From NCBI GenBank assembly GCA_002342545.1, contig DDQE01000050.1, forward strand, positions 1 through 64,000: DNA of 64,000 nt, read 5' to 3'. Positions 15,986 to 22,781 of the stretch are shown here, one piece after another; the first letter of the stretch is position 1; each line of letters opens with the position of its first letter. Below the pieces are notes generated by a model that worked only from the letters and a program-made list of their open reading frames with translations, was not told the origin of the DNA and made no database searches. Both the position numbers and the translations under genes were made by a program. This DNA comes from Caryophanales bacterium UBA2450. Lineage in GTDB: Bacteria > Bacillota_I > Bacilli_A > RFN20 > CAG-826.

Positions 15986-17860
15986 ATGGACTATCAAGTG
16001 ATTGTTGTTGGTGGAGGACATGCTGGCTTAGAAGCGGCTTTTGCTAGTGCCCATATGGGCATGAAAACACTTTTAGTGTCCATTAATATCAAGATGATGG
16101 GTAATATGCCTTGTAATCCTTCTATTGGTGGGTCCGCTAAAGGTATTGTTGTAAGAGAAATTGACGCTCTTGGTGGGATGATGGGAATAGCCGCAGATCA
16201 TCACTATTTACAAATGAAAATGCTTAATACTGGAAAAGGTCCTGGGGTACAGTGTTTAAGAGCCCAACAAGATAAGCTAGAATATCCAAAATTCCTGCAG
16301 GAGATGGCCTTAAATTGTAAAAACCTCACTGTTATTGAAGGAATTGTCAACGAATTAATTCATGATGACAATCGTGTTTTTGGAGTTAAGTTAACTGATG
16401 GAAGAAGCTTTACTTCTGAGGCAGTTATTTTAAGTACAGGAACATATATGGAATCTTATATATTTAGAGGTCATAAAAAGATTCAACAAGGTCCTGATGG
16501 AGAAAAGCCTTCTTTAGGTTTATCACCTTATTTAAGAAAGATGGGTATAGAAACTTATCGACTTAAAACTGGTACCCCTCCTAGAATTAAAAAAGATTCG
16601 ATTGATTTTTCTAAAGCAAAATTAGAACCAGGCACTAAAGGTCATTTAGCGTTTTCTTATACCACAAAGGAATTTATTCCTTTAGAAGAACAAGAACCAT
16701 GCTATTTAATATATACAAATCAAACTACTCATAACATCATAAAAGAACACTTAGATGAGACAGCATTATATAGCGGAAATATAGTCGGAGTAGGTCCTAG
16801 ATATTGCCCATCTATAGAATCTAAAATCATGACTTTTAAGGATAAAGAAAGACATCAATTATTCTTAGAACCAGAATCTAGATATACTGACTCTATTTAT
16901 TTACAAGGTTTCTCCACTAGTATGAGTGAAGAAGTGCAAGAGTTAATGGTGAGGTCTTTACCTGGATTTGAGCACGCTGTCTTTCTTAAATATGCTTATG
17001 CGATTGAATATGACGCGATTAAAACGACAGAATATGGACCAACTTTAGAATTAAAGAAGTGGCCAGGCTTATATATAGCGGGTCAAATTTGTGGTACTTC
17101 TGGCTATGAAGAAGCTGCTGGACTTGGTTTATTAGCGGGCATAAATGCTTCTTTAAAAATTCTAGGTAAAGAGCCACTTATTTTAAGAAGAGATCAATCC
17201 TATATTGGAGTCATGATTGATGATTTAGTCACTAAAGGAACTGAAGAACCTTATAGATTACTTTCTTCTAGAGCGGAGTTCCGTTTACTACTTAGACACG
17301 ATAATGCGGATTTAAGATTAACAGATATTGGTCATCAAATTGGTTTAATTTCTGAAGATAGATATAACTACTTCTTAAAAAAGAAACAAAATATTAAAGA
17401 AGTATGTGAAATATTAGAGTCAACTTATTTAGGTAAAAGAAAAGATGTTGAAGAATATATTATGTCTTTAGGCTTTAACGAGCTTAAAGGTGGGATATTA
17501 GCCTCTGAACTACTTAAACGTCCGGGAGTGGAATATTCTAAACTCGCTAAATTTATCCCTGAATTAGATAAATATGAATTAGATGAGCAGACTATTGAAG
17601 AAATTGAAATCATTGAAAAATATGAAGGCTATATTGTTAAACAAAAACGTGACGCAGAAAATCATCAAAAATTAGAAGAACTCAAAATACCTAATGATAT
17701 TGATTATACCAATATGTCTGGAATTAGATTAGAAGCTAGAGAGAAATTAAATAAAGTTAGACCTTTAACAGTAGGTCAGGCTAGTAGAATTTCTGGAGTA
17801 AATCCTAGTGATATTTCAATGTTAATATTAAATATAAAGAAGATTCTTAATCATGACTAA
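15986..17860 (+). CDS. mnmG: tRNA uridine-34 carboxymethylaminomethyl enzyme MnmG (GidA)
   Basis: This 624-residue FAD protein works with MnmE to modify the wobble uridine of certain tRNAs. FAD-binding GGGHAGLEAAF is at the N-terminus, followed by CNPSIGGSAKGI and later GTPPRIKK, EYGPTLELKKWPGLYIAGQICGTSGYEEAAG-type blocks (read in two pieces) and the C-terminal RLEAREKLNKVRP helix region. ATG 15986 is preferred to the in-frame TTG 15977 because GGAAGGAAG precedes it. It overlaps rsmG by 8 nt. The partner mnmE is not in the window. Confidence 0.97.
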   Translation: MDYQVIVVGGGHAGLEAAFASAHMGMKTLLVSINIKMMGNMPCNPSIGGSAKGIVVREIDALGGMMGIAADHHYLQMKMLNTGKGPGVQCLRAQQDKLEYPKFLQEMALNCKNLTVIEGIVNELIHDDNRVFGVKLTDGRSFTSEAVILSTGTYMESYIFRGHKKIQQGPDGEKPSLGLSPYLRKMGIETYRLKTGTPPRIKKDSIDFSKAKLEPGTKGHLAFSYTTKEFIPLEEQEPCYLIYTNQTTHNIIKEHLDETALYSGNIVGVGPRYCPSIESKIMTFKDKERHQLFLEPESRYTDSIYLQGFSTSMSEEVQELMVRSLPGFEHAVFLKYAYAIEYDAIKTTEYGPTLELKKWPGLYIAGQICGTSGYEEAAGLGLLAGINASLKILGKEPLILRRDQSYIGVMIDDLVTKGTEEPYRLLSSRAEFRLLLRHDNADLRLTDIGHQIGLISEDRYNYFLKKKQNIKEVCEILESTYLGKRKDVEEYIMSLGFNELKGGILASELLKRPGVEYSKLAKFIPELDKYELDEQTIEEIEIIEKYEGYIVKQKRDAENHQKLEELKIPNDIDYTNMSGIRLEAREKLNKVRPLTVGQASRISGVNPSDISMLILNIKKILNHD

Positions 17861-18539
17861 GCAAGAATTAATAGTGGAACTAGAGAAACTAAATTTTGAT
17901 TCTTCTAAAGTAGATAAGTTAGAAGAATATATGTTAGCAACTTTAAAGGCTAATGAGTCTTTTAATTTAACAGCAATTAAAGATGAAAACAAATTTAGGG
18001 AACTGATGATTCTAGATAGTGCGTATCCACTTAAATATTTTGATTTTACTAATAAAAAAGTGATTGATATTGGTACTGGCGCTGGCTATCCAGGAATGGT
18101 GTTAGCCACTTTATCTAAGGGAGAATTTACTTTATTAGATTCTACTAAAAAGAAAATTGATTTTATAAGTAATTACTCGACGGAGCACGGTTATTTTAAT
18201 GTAAATACCGTAGTGGAACGCGCTGAAAACTATGCTAAAAATCATCGAGAAGAATATGACTTTGCAGTGGCTCGCGCAGTTTCTGATTTAAAGGTTCTTC
18301 TTGAATTAGTACTTCCTTTACTTAAAGTTGGTGGCTACTTTATTGCCCTTAAAGGTTTAAAGGGAATGGATGAACTAAAGTCTTCTAAAAAAATGTTAGA
18401 GAAATTAGGCGGAGAAGTATATTTAACTGATGAATATGAACTTCCTGAATCTAAAGAAAAAAGAATTAATATCATCATTAAAAAAATAAAGAAAACTAAT
18501 CTTAAATATCCTCGTCCTTATAATGAGATAATTAAATAA
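17853..18539 (+). CDS. rsmG: 16S rRNA (guanine-N7) methyltransferase RsmG (GidB)
   Basis: The 228-residue SAM-dependent enzyme methylates a guanine in the 530 loop of 16S rRNA. The SAM-binding motif VIDIGTGAGYPG and the later FAVARAVSDLKVLLEL and FIALKG motifs are those of RsmG. The gene follows mnmG with an 8-nt overlap, the widespread gidA-gidB pairing. Its terminator lies in the repeat that begins a few bases after the stop. Confidence 0.96.
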   Translation: MTKQELIVELEKLNFDSSKVDKLEEYMLATLKANESFNLTAIKDENKFRELMILDSAYPLKYFDFTNKKVIDIGTGAGYPGMVLATLSKGEFTLLDSTKKKIDFISNYSTEHGYFNVNTVVERAENYAKNHREEYDFAVARAVSDLKVLLELVLPLLKVGGYFIALKGLKGMDELKSSKKMLEKLGGEVYLTDEYELPESKEKRINIIIKKIKKTNLKYPRPYNEIIK

Positions 18540-18544
18540 TTAAC

Positions 18545-18587
18545 AAAGTTAACATCTATGATATTGACAAAAGTTGTTAACTTTTTT
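18545..18587 (+). terminator. Repeat R1: rsmG terminator
   Basis: AAAGTTAAC (18545-18553) pairs perfectly with GTTAACTTT (18576-18584), and the T run continues to 18587. Positions 18549-18587 match the repeat R2 at 19904-19942 in 36 of 39 bases. Confidence 0.7.
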
Positions 18588-18592
18588 ATTAT
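18564..18592 (+). promoter_or_regulatory. Promoter of the HipA-like gene inside repeat R1
   Basis: A consensus TTGACA (18564-18569) is followed after 17 bp by TATTAT (18587-18592), which ends 6 nt before ATG 18599, so the mRNA should be leaderless. The spacer holds the inverted repeat AAAGTT-GTT-AACTTT, a possible operator. The whole promoter lies across the rsmG terminator hairpin. Confidence 0.7.
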
Positions 18593-18598
18593 ATTTTT

Positions 18599-19900
18599 AT
18601 GAAATCTTTTGAAAGTGTATTAAACGAATATAATTCTCTTCCTAACGGTAATGTTTATATAAAAGTTATTAAAGGAAATACATATTTTTATTATCAATTT
18701 TCTGATAATGGAAAAAAAGTGACCAAATATATTTCTAAGGATGAATATGATGATCTTTTCATTAAAATCAATCATCGAAAAGAATTATCCAAAATTATTA
18801 AGGAAAATCTTAAAGATGAAAATCGTTCCTTATCTTTATCCAATTCTGCAAGAAATTTGACTGGGTATCTAATGTCCGAAGATAAAATTATTGGGGAATT
18901 TGAAAATGGACAATTAATTAAAGGAAACGACAAATTATTGCCTTTAATTATTAAAAGGACAAAAAGATTAGATAAATTTTTACAAACTAGAGTCATTGAC
19001 ACTAGTAGAACTAACGCTCGATTACTAAAAAAAGCACTCAATATTCATGAAGAAAGCGATGAATTATTATCTATTTATTCCTATGCGGTAAGTATAACTG
19101 ATAATTATTGGTTTAAGCCAAAAAAATCAAAACTTAAATATAAAGATGTACAGTTTAAAAACGATATATTATTTGATGTTTCCTTAAAAGGAAGCTTATC
19201 TTATTTTCCTAGAAAGGTTGTCTTGTCGCCTGAATTAACTACCGGTGGAAGTTTTGAAAAAGGATGGAAAAGAATTGGTAATGAGTGGTGGTTATATAAA
19301 GTTGGAACTGATAATGAAAAATTTTCAGAGCTGTTTTATGCAACTTTATTAGAGGAGTTAAATATTCCAACTGCCCATTATGAACTAGATGATAAATATA
19401 TAAGAAGTAAGAATTTTGCAGTTGATTATAATTACGAACCAATGTATTCACTCATGGATGATAATGACGATTATAGTGATGTTTTAACTGAGCTAATGAA
19501 AATTAGTAGAGATATCGCTAGACAATATATGGTTCTAATTTATTTTGATGCATTATTGAATAATGTTGATCGACATAACGAGAATTATGGGTTTTTAAAA
19601 GACAAAAAAACTGGATCTATAATTTCTTTAGCCCCTAATTTTGATAATAATTTATGTCTTATCAGTAGAAATGAGATTTTAAATTGCTCTGTTAAAGAAG
19701 GTTTTTTATCTTATTTCCTTAAATTTTTAAAAGCTAATCAGTTAGCAAAAGATTTATTAACAGAATCAAATCTTCCAAGAATTAATGAAAGCATCTTAAA
19801 TAACTGTTTTAACAAAATCCCAATTAAAGTTAATGAAAAGATGATTACAGAGTTTATTTTATCAAGACAAAAATATTTGTTTGATGAAATATTTAAATAA
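18599..19900 (+). CDS. HipA-like kinase domain protein (stand-alone)
   Basis: This 433-residue protein matches the HipA-like kinase families found without a HipB partner. The kinase part keeps a likely ATP lysine (Lys234, EWWLYKVG), the catalytic loop NVDRHNENYG (Asp324, Asn329) and the metal site APNFDNN (Asp349). Ahead of it, SYAVSITDNYWFKP and the PELTTGGSFEKGWKR block are typical of this family. Residues 1-70 form a separate lysine-rich domain (VKVTKYISKDEYDDLFIKI region). No HTH antitoxin gene adjoins it. The gene is AT-rich, starts leaderless and is flanked by near-identical repeats R1 and R2, which suggests arrival as a unit. Whether it is a toxin, a defence protein or a regulator cannot be told. 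Confidence 0.75.
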   Translation: MKSFESVLNEYNSLPNGNVYIKVIKGNTYFYYQFSDNGKKVTKYISKDEYDDLFIKINHRKELSKIIKENLKDENRSLSLSNSARNLTGYLMSEDKIIGEFENGQLIKGNDKLLPLIIKRTKRLDKFLQTRVIDTSRTNARLLKKALNIHEESDELLSIYSYAVSITDNYWFKPKKSKLKYKDVQFKNDILFDVSLKGSLSYFPRKVVLSPELTTGGSFEKGWKRIGNEWWLYKVGTDNEKFSELFYATLLEELNIPTAHYELDDKYIRSKNFAVDYNYEPMYSLMDDNDDYSDVLTELMKISRDIARQYMVLIYFDALLNNVDRHNENYGFLKDKKTGSIISLAPNFDNNLCLISRNEILNCSVKEGFLSYFLKFLKANQLAKDLLTESNLPRINESILNNCFNKIPIKVNEKMITEFILSRQKYLFDEIFK

Positions 19901-19903
19901 AAT

Positions 19904-19943
19904 TTAACAACTATGATATTTGCAAAAGTTGTTAACTTTTTTT
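19904..19943 (+). terminator. Repeat R2: terminator of the HipA-like gene
   Basis: TTAACAACT (19904-19912) pairs perfectly with AGTTGTTAA (19927-19935) and is followed by C and seven T. The sequence is a direct repeat of R1 with three mismatches. Confidence 0.85.
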
Positions 19944-19952
19944 GTGTATTTA

Positions 19953-19981
19953 TTGATATCTATTTTATTAATACTTAAAAT
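19953..19981 (+). promoter_or_regulatory. Promoter of the FMN riboswitch-ribU unit
   Basis: TTGATA (19953-19958) and TAAAAT (19976-19981) are separated by 17 bp; the predicted start is at the first bases of riboswitch stem P1. Confidence 0.65.
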
Positions 19982-19986
19982 GTAAT

Positions 19987-20143
19987 TACTTCAGGGCAGC
20001 GAAATAACGCGACCGGCGGTATACCCCGCGAGCTAAATAGTATGAACTAGTGAAATTCTAGTGGCGACAGTAAAGTCTGGATGAGAGAAGTACATAGAAA
20101 TCTATTTTCTATTTTTAGCCCCTGAAGTAGAGGGCTATTTTTT
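19987..20143 (+). promoter_or_regulatory. FMN riboswitch (RFN element) with terminator
   Basis: The conserved RFN blocks are present in order: CAGGGCAGCGAAAT, GACCGGCGGTAT, CCCGCGAGC, GTGAAATTC and GGCGACAGTAAAGTCTGG-ATGAGAGAAG. Stem P1 pairs TACTTC (19987-19992) with GAAGTA (20087-20092). The expression platform is a terminator, TAGCCC (20116-20121) with GGGCTA (20132-20137) and six T. An alternative 10-bp pairing of 19987-19996 with 20120-20129 would block both P1 and the terminator. FMN binding should therefore favour termination and switch ribU off. The hairpin also covers AGAGGG (20129-20134), the likely Shine-Dalgarno. Confidence 0.95.
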
Positions 20144-20887
20144 ATGAGAAAAGAAAGAAGAAATGTAAAAGAAGTTATTTCTAGAATTGCTACTTTAGGC
20201 ATGCTCAGTGCATTAGGATTTGTTTTAATGGCATTTGCCCAATTTCCTTATCCTGCCGCTCCTTGGCTTAAAATTGAAATTAGTGAGATAGTGGTCATTA
20301 TTGCTTATGCTTTATATGGCTTCCCTGGTGGAATATTTGTTGCTTTAGTAAAGGCTGCTTTAAATTTAGCTGTTAGAGGTTTATCTGGTCCATTTGGAAT
20401 TGGTGATATCACTGCTTTATTTACTTCTATAATGTTTATTATTGCCTTGCTACTTACTAGCCATGTCTTTAAATGGTTTAAGAAAGGATTATTATTTAGA
20501 ATCTTTGCCTATATTTTTATTGCGGTATTTGTTTCGATTATTTTAACTGGATTTAATGCTTTATTTATTACTCCAACTTATTTATCTGGCTCATTTACAT
20601 CTTGCTTTAATGAAGGTATCGTTCAAAATGTTACCGCTTCCTTAACAGGAGATAAAAGTTCAATACATAATGCAGGAGCGTATGTAGGCGCAGTTTCTTT
20701 AATTTATATTCCATTTAATTTAATGAAGGTAGGAATGTGCTGCGCAATCTATGAATTATTGTTTAATAGATTAATCTTTGTCTTTATGAGAAAATCTGAA
20801 TTTTTCAACAAATATTTTGTTGGTAATATATTTACAAAAGAGGCTGATTATGCAGATTCAGTAAATACTGATACACTTGACAATTAA
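20144..20887 (+). CDS. ribU: Riboflavin ECF transporter substrate-binding subunit RibU
   Basis: This 247-residue membrane protein is the S component of an energy-coupling-factor transporter. RibU binds riboflavin outside the cell and uses a shared EcfAA'T motor, not present in this window, for uptake. About six membrane segments are seen, and the N-terminal half has the family pattern FPYPAAPWLKIEISEI, then ALYGFPGGIFVALVKAALNL and GPFGIGDITALFTS. The FMN riboswitch directly upstream makes the substrate assignment firm. No riboflavin synthesis genes are nearby, fitting a cell that imports the vitamin. Confidence 0.92.
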   Translation: MRKERRNVKEVISRIATLGMLSALGFVLMAFAQFPYPAAPWLKIEISEIVVIIAYALYGFPGGIFVALVKAALNLAVRGLSGPFGIGDITALFTSIMFIIALLLTSHVFKWFKKGLLFRIFAYIFIAVFVSIILTGFNALFITPTYLSGSFTSCFNEGIVQNVTASLTGDKSSIHNAGAYVGAVSLIYIPFNLMKVGMCCAIYELLFNRLIFVFMRKSEFFNKYFVGNIFTKEADYADSVNTDTLDN

Positions 20888-20913
20888 GCGCTATTCAGTT
20901 ATCTTTTAGTTGT

Positions 20914-20954
20914 GGTTGACCAACCTAGCGCTTATCGCTTGGTGGGTCTTTTTT
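20914..20954 (+). terminator. Terminator after ribU, overlapping the small peptide gene
   Basis: GACC-A-ACC (20918-20925) can pair with GGT-G-GGTC (20941-20948), followed by seven T. Nearby AAGCGCTA (20886-20893) pairs with TAGCGCTT (20926-20933), so the region has competing hairpins. Confidence 0.6.
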
Positions 20955-21008
20955 TATAATCAATAGGATTATGATGATCTCAAATAGAGCCACGATAATT
21001 TCTTTCAT
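20925..21008 (-). CDS. 27-residue hydrophobic peptide, type I toxin-like (candidate)
   Basis: This short frame reads MKEIIVALFEIIIILL then IIKKDPPSDKR. It would form one membrane helix with a charged C-terminal tail, the general design of Fst/TxpA/BsrG-type toxins of type I toxin-antitoxin systems. The frame is supported by a strong AGGAGGG 8-9 nt before the ATG, far better than most genes here. The end of the frame overlaps the ribU terminator on the other strand. A 120-nt structured leader with several GACTCAT/GAGTC repeats lies upstream. No homology to a named family can be claimed from memory; coding status is inferred from the ribosome site and composition. Confidence 0.55.
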   Translation of the reverse strand: MKEIIVALFEIIIILLIIKKDPPSDKR

Positions 21009-21234
21009 ATAAAACTCCCTCCTACCTCGACTCATCTAACGCATAGATGATCTAGATAAAAAGAAACTGAAGATGAAAGAAAATCACTAGAGTCATCCAA
21101 AGTGCGCCTCTTGAATGAGTCTCGGATTATAGAAACTTAAAAAAGTCCCTACATTATATAAAGAGTGGATTTTTTCGATTTTTTTGCAAAAAAAGTTTCT
21201 GAGATTGACTCAAAAACTTCATTATGCAAGCATA
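21009..21234 (-). other. Region upstream of the small peptide gene: repeats and AT-rich promoter stretch
   Basis: This stretch has no other gene. On the minus strand two TATAAT boxes occur (21131-21126 and 21158-21153), with poor -35 boxes. Short repeats of the type GACTCAT, GAGTCAT and GAGTCTC (around 21029, 21092, 21116 and 21206) could let the 5' part of a transcript pair with other parts or with an antisense RNA. Confidence 0.35.
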
Positions 21235-21268
21235 AAAAAACCAGATTATTTTATTAACCTGGTTTTTC
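21235..21268 (-). terminator. Terminator of the ferredoxin gene
   Basis: On the minus strand AACCAGG pairs with CTGGTT across an AT loop, followed by TTTTTTATG. The plus strand also has a T run after the stem, so it may work both ways. Confidence 0.75.
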
Positions 21269-21275
21269 TATATCA

Positions 21276-21455
21276 TTACTCTTCTACAGAGATTGCACCA
21301 ACTGGGCAGACACTAACGGCGTCTTCTTCGCCTTCTCCAGAAACAACTTCTGCTAATCCGCTATCGCCGATTGCAAAATCATCTGGGTATGTACCTGCGC
21401 AACATCCGCAACCGATGCAAAGACTTTGATCGATTCTGACTTTCTTTTTCGCCAT
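21276..21455 (-). CDS. fer: Single-cluster [4Fe-4S] ferredoxin
   Basis: This 59-residue electron carrier has the four cluster ligands CIGCGCC (Cys13, Cys16, Cys19) and Cys50 in SVCPVGAI. The pattern CxxCxxC with a distant CP is that of one-cluster bacterial ferredoxins; Cys18 is an extra cysteine beside the ligands. The acidic C-terminal half (EGEEDA) is usual for a redox partner surface. AGGAGG lies 9-10 nt before ATG 21455, and a TATAAT is at 21492-21487. The gene stands alone between its terminator and the divergent cytidylyltransferase gene. Confidence 0.93.
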   Translation of the reverse strand: MAKKKVRIDQSLCIGCGCCAGTYPDDFAIGDSGLAEVVSGEGEEDAVSVCPVGAISVEE

Positions 21456-21509
21456 TGATATTTACCTCCTAGGTTTTGTTAGGTTTATTATACTATTGCC
21501 TAATTTATT

Positions 21510-21538
21510 TTGCTAATTATTATTAAAGAGTTTATCAT
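21510..21538 (+). promoter_or_regulatory. Promoter of the IspD/TarI-like gene
   Basis: TTGCTA (21510-21515) and TATCAT (21533-21538) are separated by 17 bp. The -10 box ends 6 nt before ATG 21545, so the mRNA should be leaderless. Confidence 0.55.
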
Positions 21539-21544
21539 TTACGC

Positions 21545-22207
21545 ATGAACGTTGCACTTATCGTCTTTGCAGGAAGTGGTAGTAGAATCCACTCCGACAT
21601 CCCAAAACAATTCATTAAAATTAATGATATTGATTTAGTTGTGTACGCAATTAAGAAGTTCAATGATAACCCGCATATTGATGAGGTTAATTTAGTTACT
21701 TCTAAGGAATATATTCCTTATGTTGAGTGTTTTAAAGAGAAATATTCCCTAGAAAAAATTAATAAAGTAATCGTCGGTGGAGAGACTAGACAAGAATCTG
21801 TTAGATTAGGCTTAGAGGCTCTTAATTTAGATGAAAAAGATAACATCTTAATTCATGATGGAGATCGTCCTTTAGTGAGCCATGCGATTATTAATCAAGC
21901 AATAGATTATTTAAATGAATTTGAAGCTACTTGTCCTTTTATTTCTATAGAAGAGAGAATTCCGGAAATATCTAATTCTGGAAGAAAATATAAGTTAAAT
22001 GGAGTGGAAGTGGATATCCAAACACCTCAATGTTTTAGATTTGGTCTTATTAAAGATAAACACATTCAAAAACAAGATATACAGGTTAATGACGATATTT
22101 CATTAGTGGATCCATCTTTAGTGAGATTTTATCCTGGAGATAGATTGAACTTTAAAGTTACCACTGATGAAGATTTAAAATATTTGAAAGATTATTTAGA
22201 AAACTAA
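21545..22207 (+). CDS. IspD/TarI family cytidylyltransferase
   Basis: This 220-residue enzyme joins CTP to a phosphorylated polyol. Family features are the N-terminal loop FAGSGSRIHSDIPKQF, VVGGETRQESVRLGL in the middle, and HDGDRPLVS. These are shared by IspD, which acts on methylerythritol phosphate in isoprenoid synthesis, and by TarI, which makes CDP-ribitol for teichoic acids. Neither other MEP genes nor tar genes lie nearby, so the substrate stays open; I lean to neither. There is no Shine-Dalgarno, in keeping with leaderless translation. It is followed after one base by a small membrane protein gene. Confidence 0.8.
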   Translation: MNVALIVFAGSGSRIHSDIPKQFIKINDIDLVVYAIKKFNDNPHIDEVNLVTSKEYIPYVECFKEKYSLEKINKVIVGGETRQESVRLGLEALNLDEKDNILIHDGDRPLVSHAIINQAIDYLNEFEATCPFISIEERIPEISNSGRKYKLNGVEVDIQTPQCFRFGLIKDKHIQKQDIQVNDDISLVDPSLVRFYPGDRLNFKVTTDEDLKYLKDYLEN

Positions 22208-22208
22208 T

Positions 22209-22637
22209 ATGAGCAAATTTATTTTAAGCGTAAAAAAACACTATAAGGCATTTATAATCTATGGGTTAATTGACATAGTTATTGGTTTATCAATTTTCTT
22301 AGTTTTTTATTTCGCTATAAATGTTAAAACATTTATTGGTGCGATTGATGGTACAGGTGTTGCTGGTGCTATTTTATTAGCGGCATTCATCTTTGTCTGG
22401 TTAAGTAGAAATGGTGCTTTTGATACGATGAGTTATGGCTTTTCTCAATTATTTTCTTCAATGTTTGGAAAAAAGGCGAACAAATATAACGATTTTGCCG
22501 GTTACAAAGAAAATAAAAACACCAAAAGAGAAGCTGCAAGCTATGCATATTTTATGCATTTATTCATTTCATTGTCATTTTTTATTGCTTTTGCGGTATT
22601 AGAAATTATCTATCACACCGTTCCTCTTTTTGCCTAA
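22209..22637 (+). CDS. Small membrane protein, possibly DUF3899
   Basis: This 142-residue protein has three or four hydrophobic segments (about 15-38, 45-66 and 115-137) around a soluble stretch. WLSRNGAFDTMSYGF followed by a lysine-rich loop with YKENKN resembles DUF3899 membrane proteins of Firmicutes, whose function is unknown. It directly follows the cytidylyltransferase gene and is probably cotranscribed with it. No catalytic motif is seen. Confidence 0.6.
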   Translation: MSKFILSVKKHYKAFIIYGLIDIVIGLSIFLVFYFAINVKTFIGAIDGTGVAGAILLAAFIFVWLSRNGAFDTMSYGFSQLFSSMFGKKANKYNDFAGYKENKNTKREAASYAYFMHLFISLSFFIAFAVLEIIYHTVPLFA

Positions 22638-22689
22638 TTTTTGAGTGATTTTTTATTAGTTTTTGTCTCTTTTAGGTCTTTTCTTTTAT

Positions 22690-22726
22690 GAAAAGTGGTT
22701 GCTTTTCGTTTTCACTATAGTATATA
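22690..22726 (+). promoter_or_regulatory. Weak terminator overlapping the promoter of the subtilase operon
   Basis: GAAAAG (22690-22695) and CTTTTC (22702-22707) form a short hairpin followed by GTTTTC. TTGCTT (22699-22704), 16 bp and TATATA (22721-22726) form a possible promoter across its right arm. An ACTATA-GTA-TATAGT palindrome lies over the -10 box. Confidence 0.45.
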
Positions 22727-22781
22727 GTATTACACAAATATTATTACGTGCCCTATGTGGACACGAGAAAGGAAGGTATAC

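Noticed and set aside
18599..19900. Complete hipBA toxin-antitoxin pair
   Set aside because: No HTH gene of any size adjoins the kinase gene on either strand.
21184..21429. Plus-strand frame of 81 codons over the ferredoxin locus
   Set aside because: The minus strand encodes a clear ferredoxin with correct cysteines and ribosome site; the plus frame is its shadow.
22741..22781. Upstream ATG 22755 of the giant subtilase
   Set aside because: It would add nine charged residues before the signal peptide and has no ribosome site; ATG 22782 follows AAAGGAAGG.
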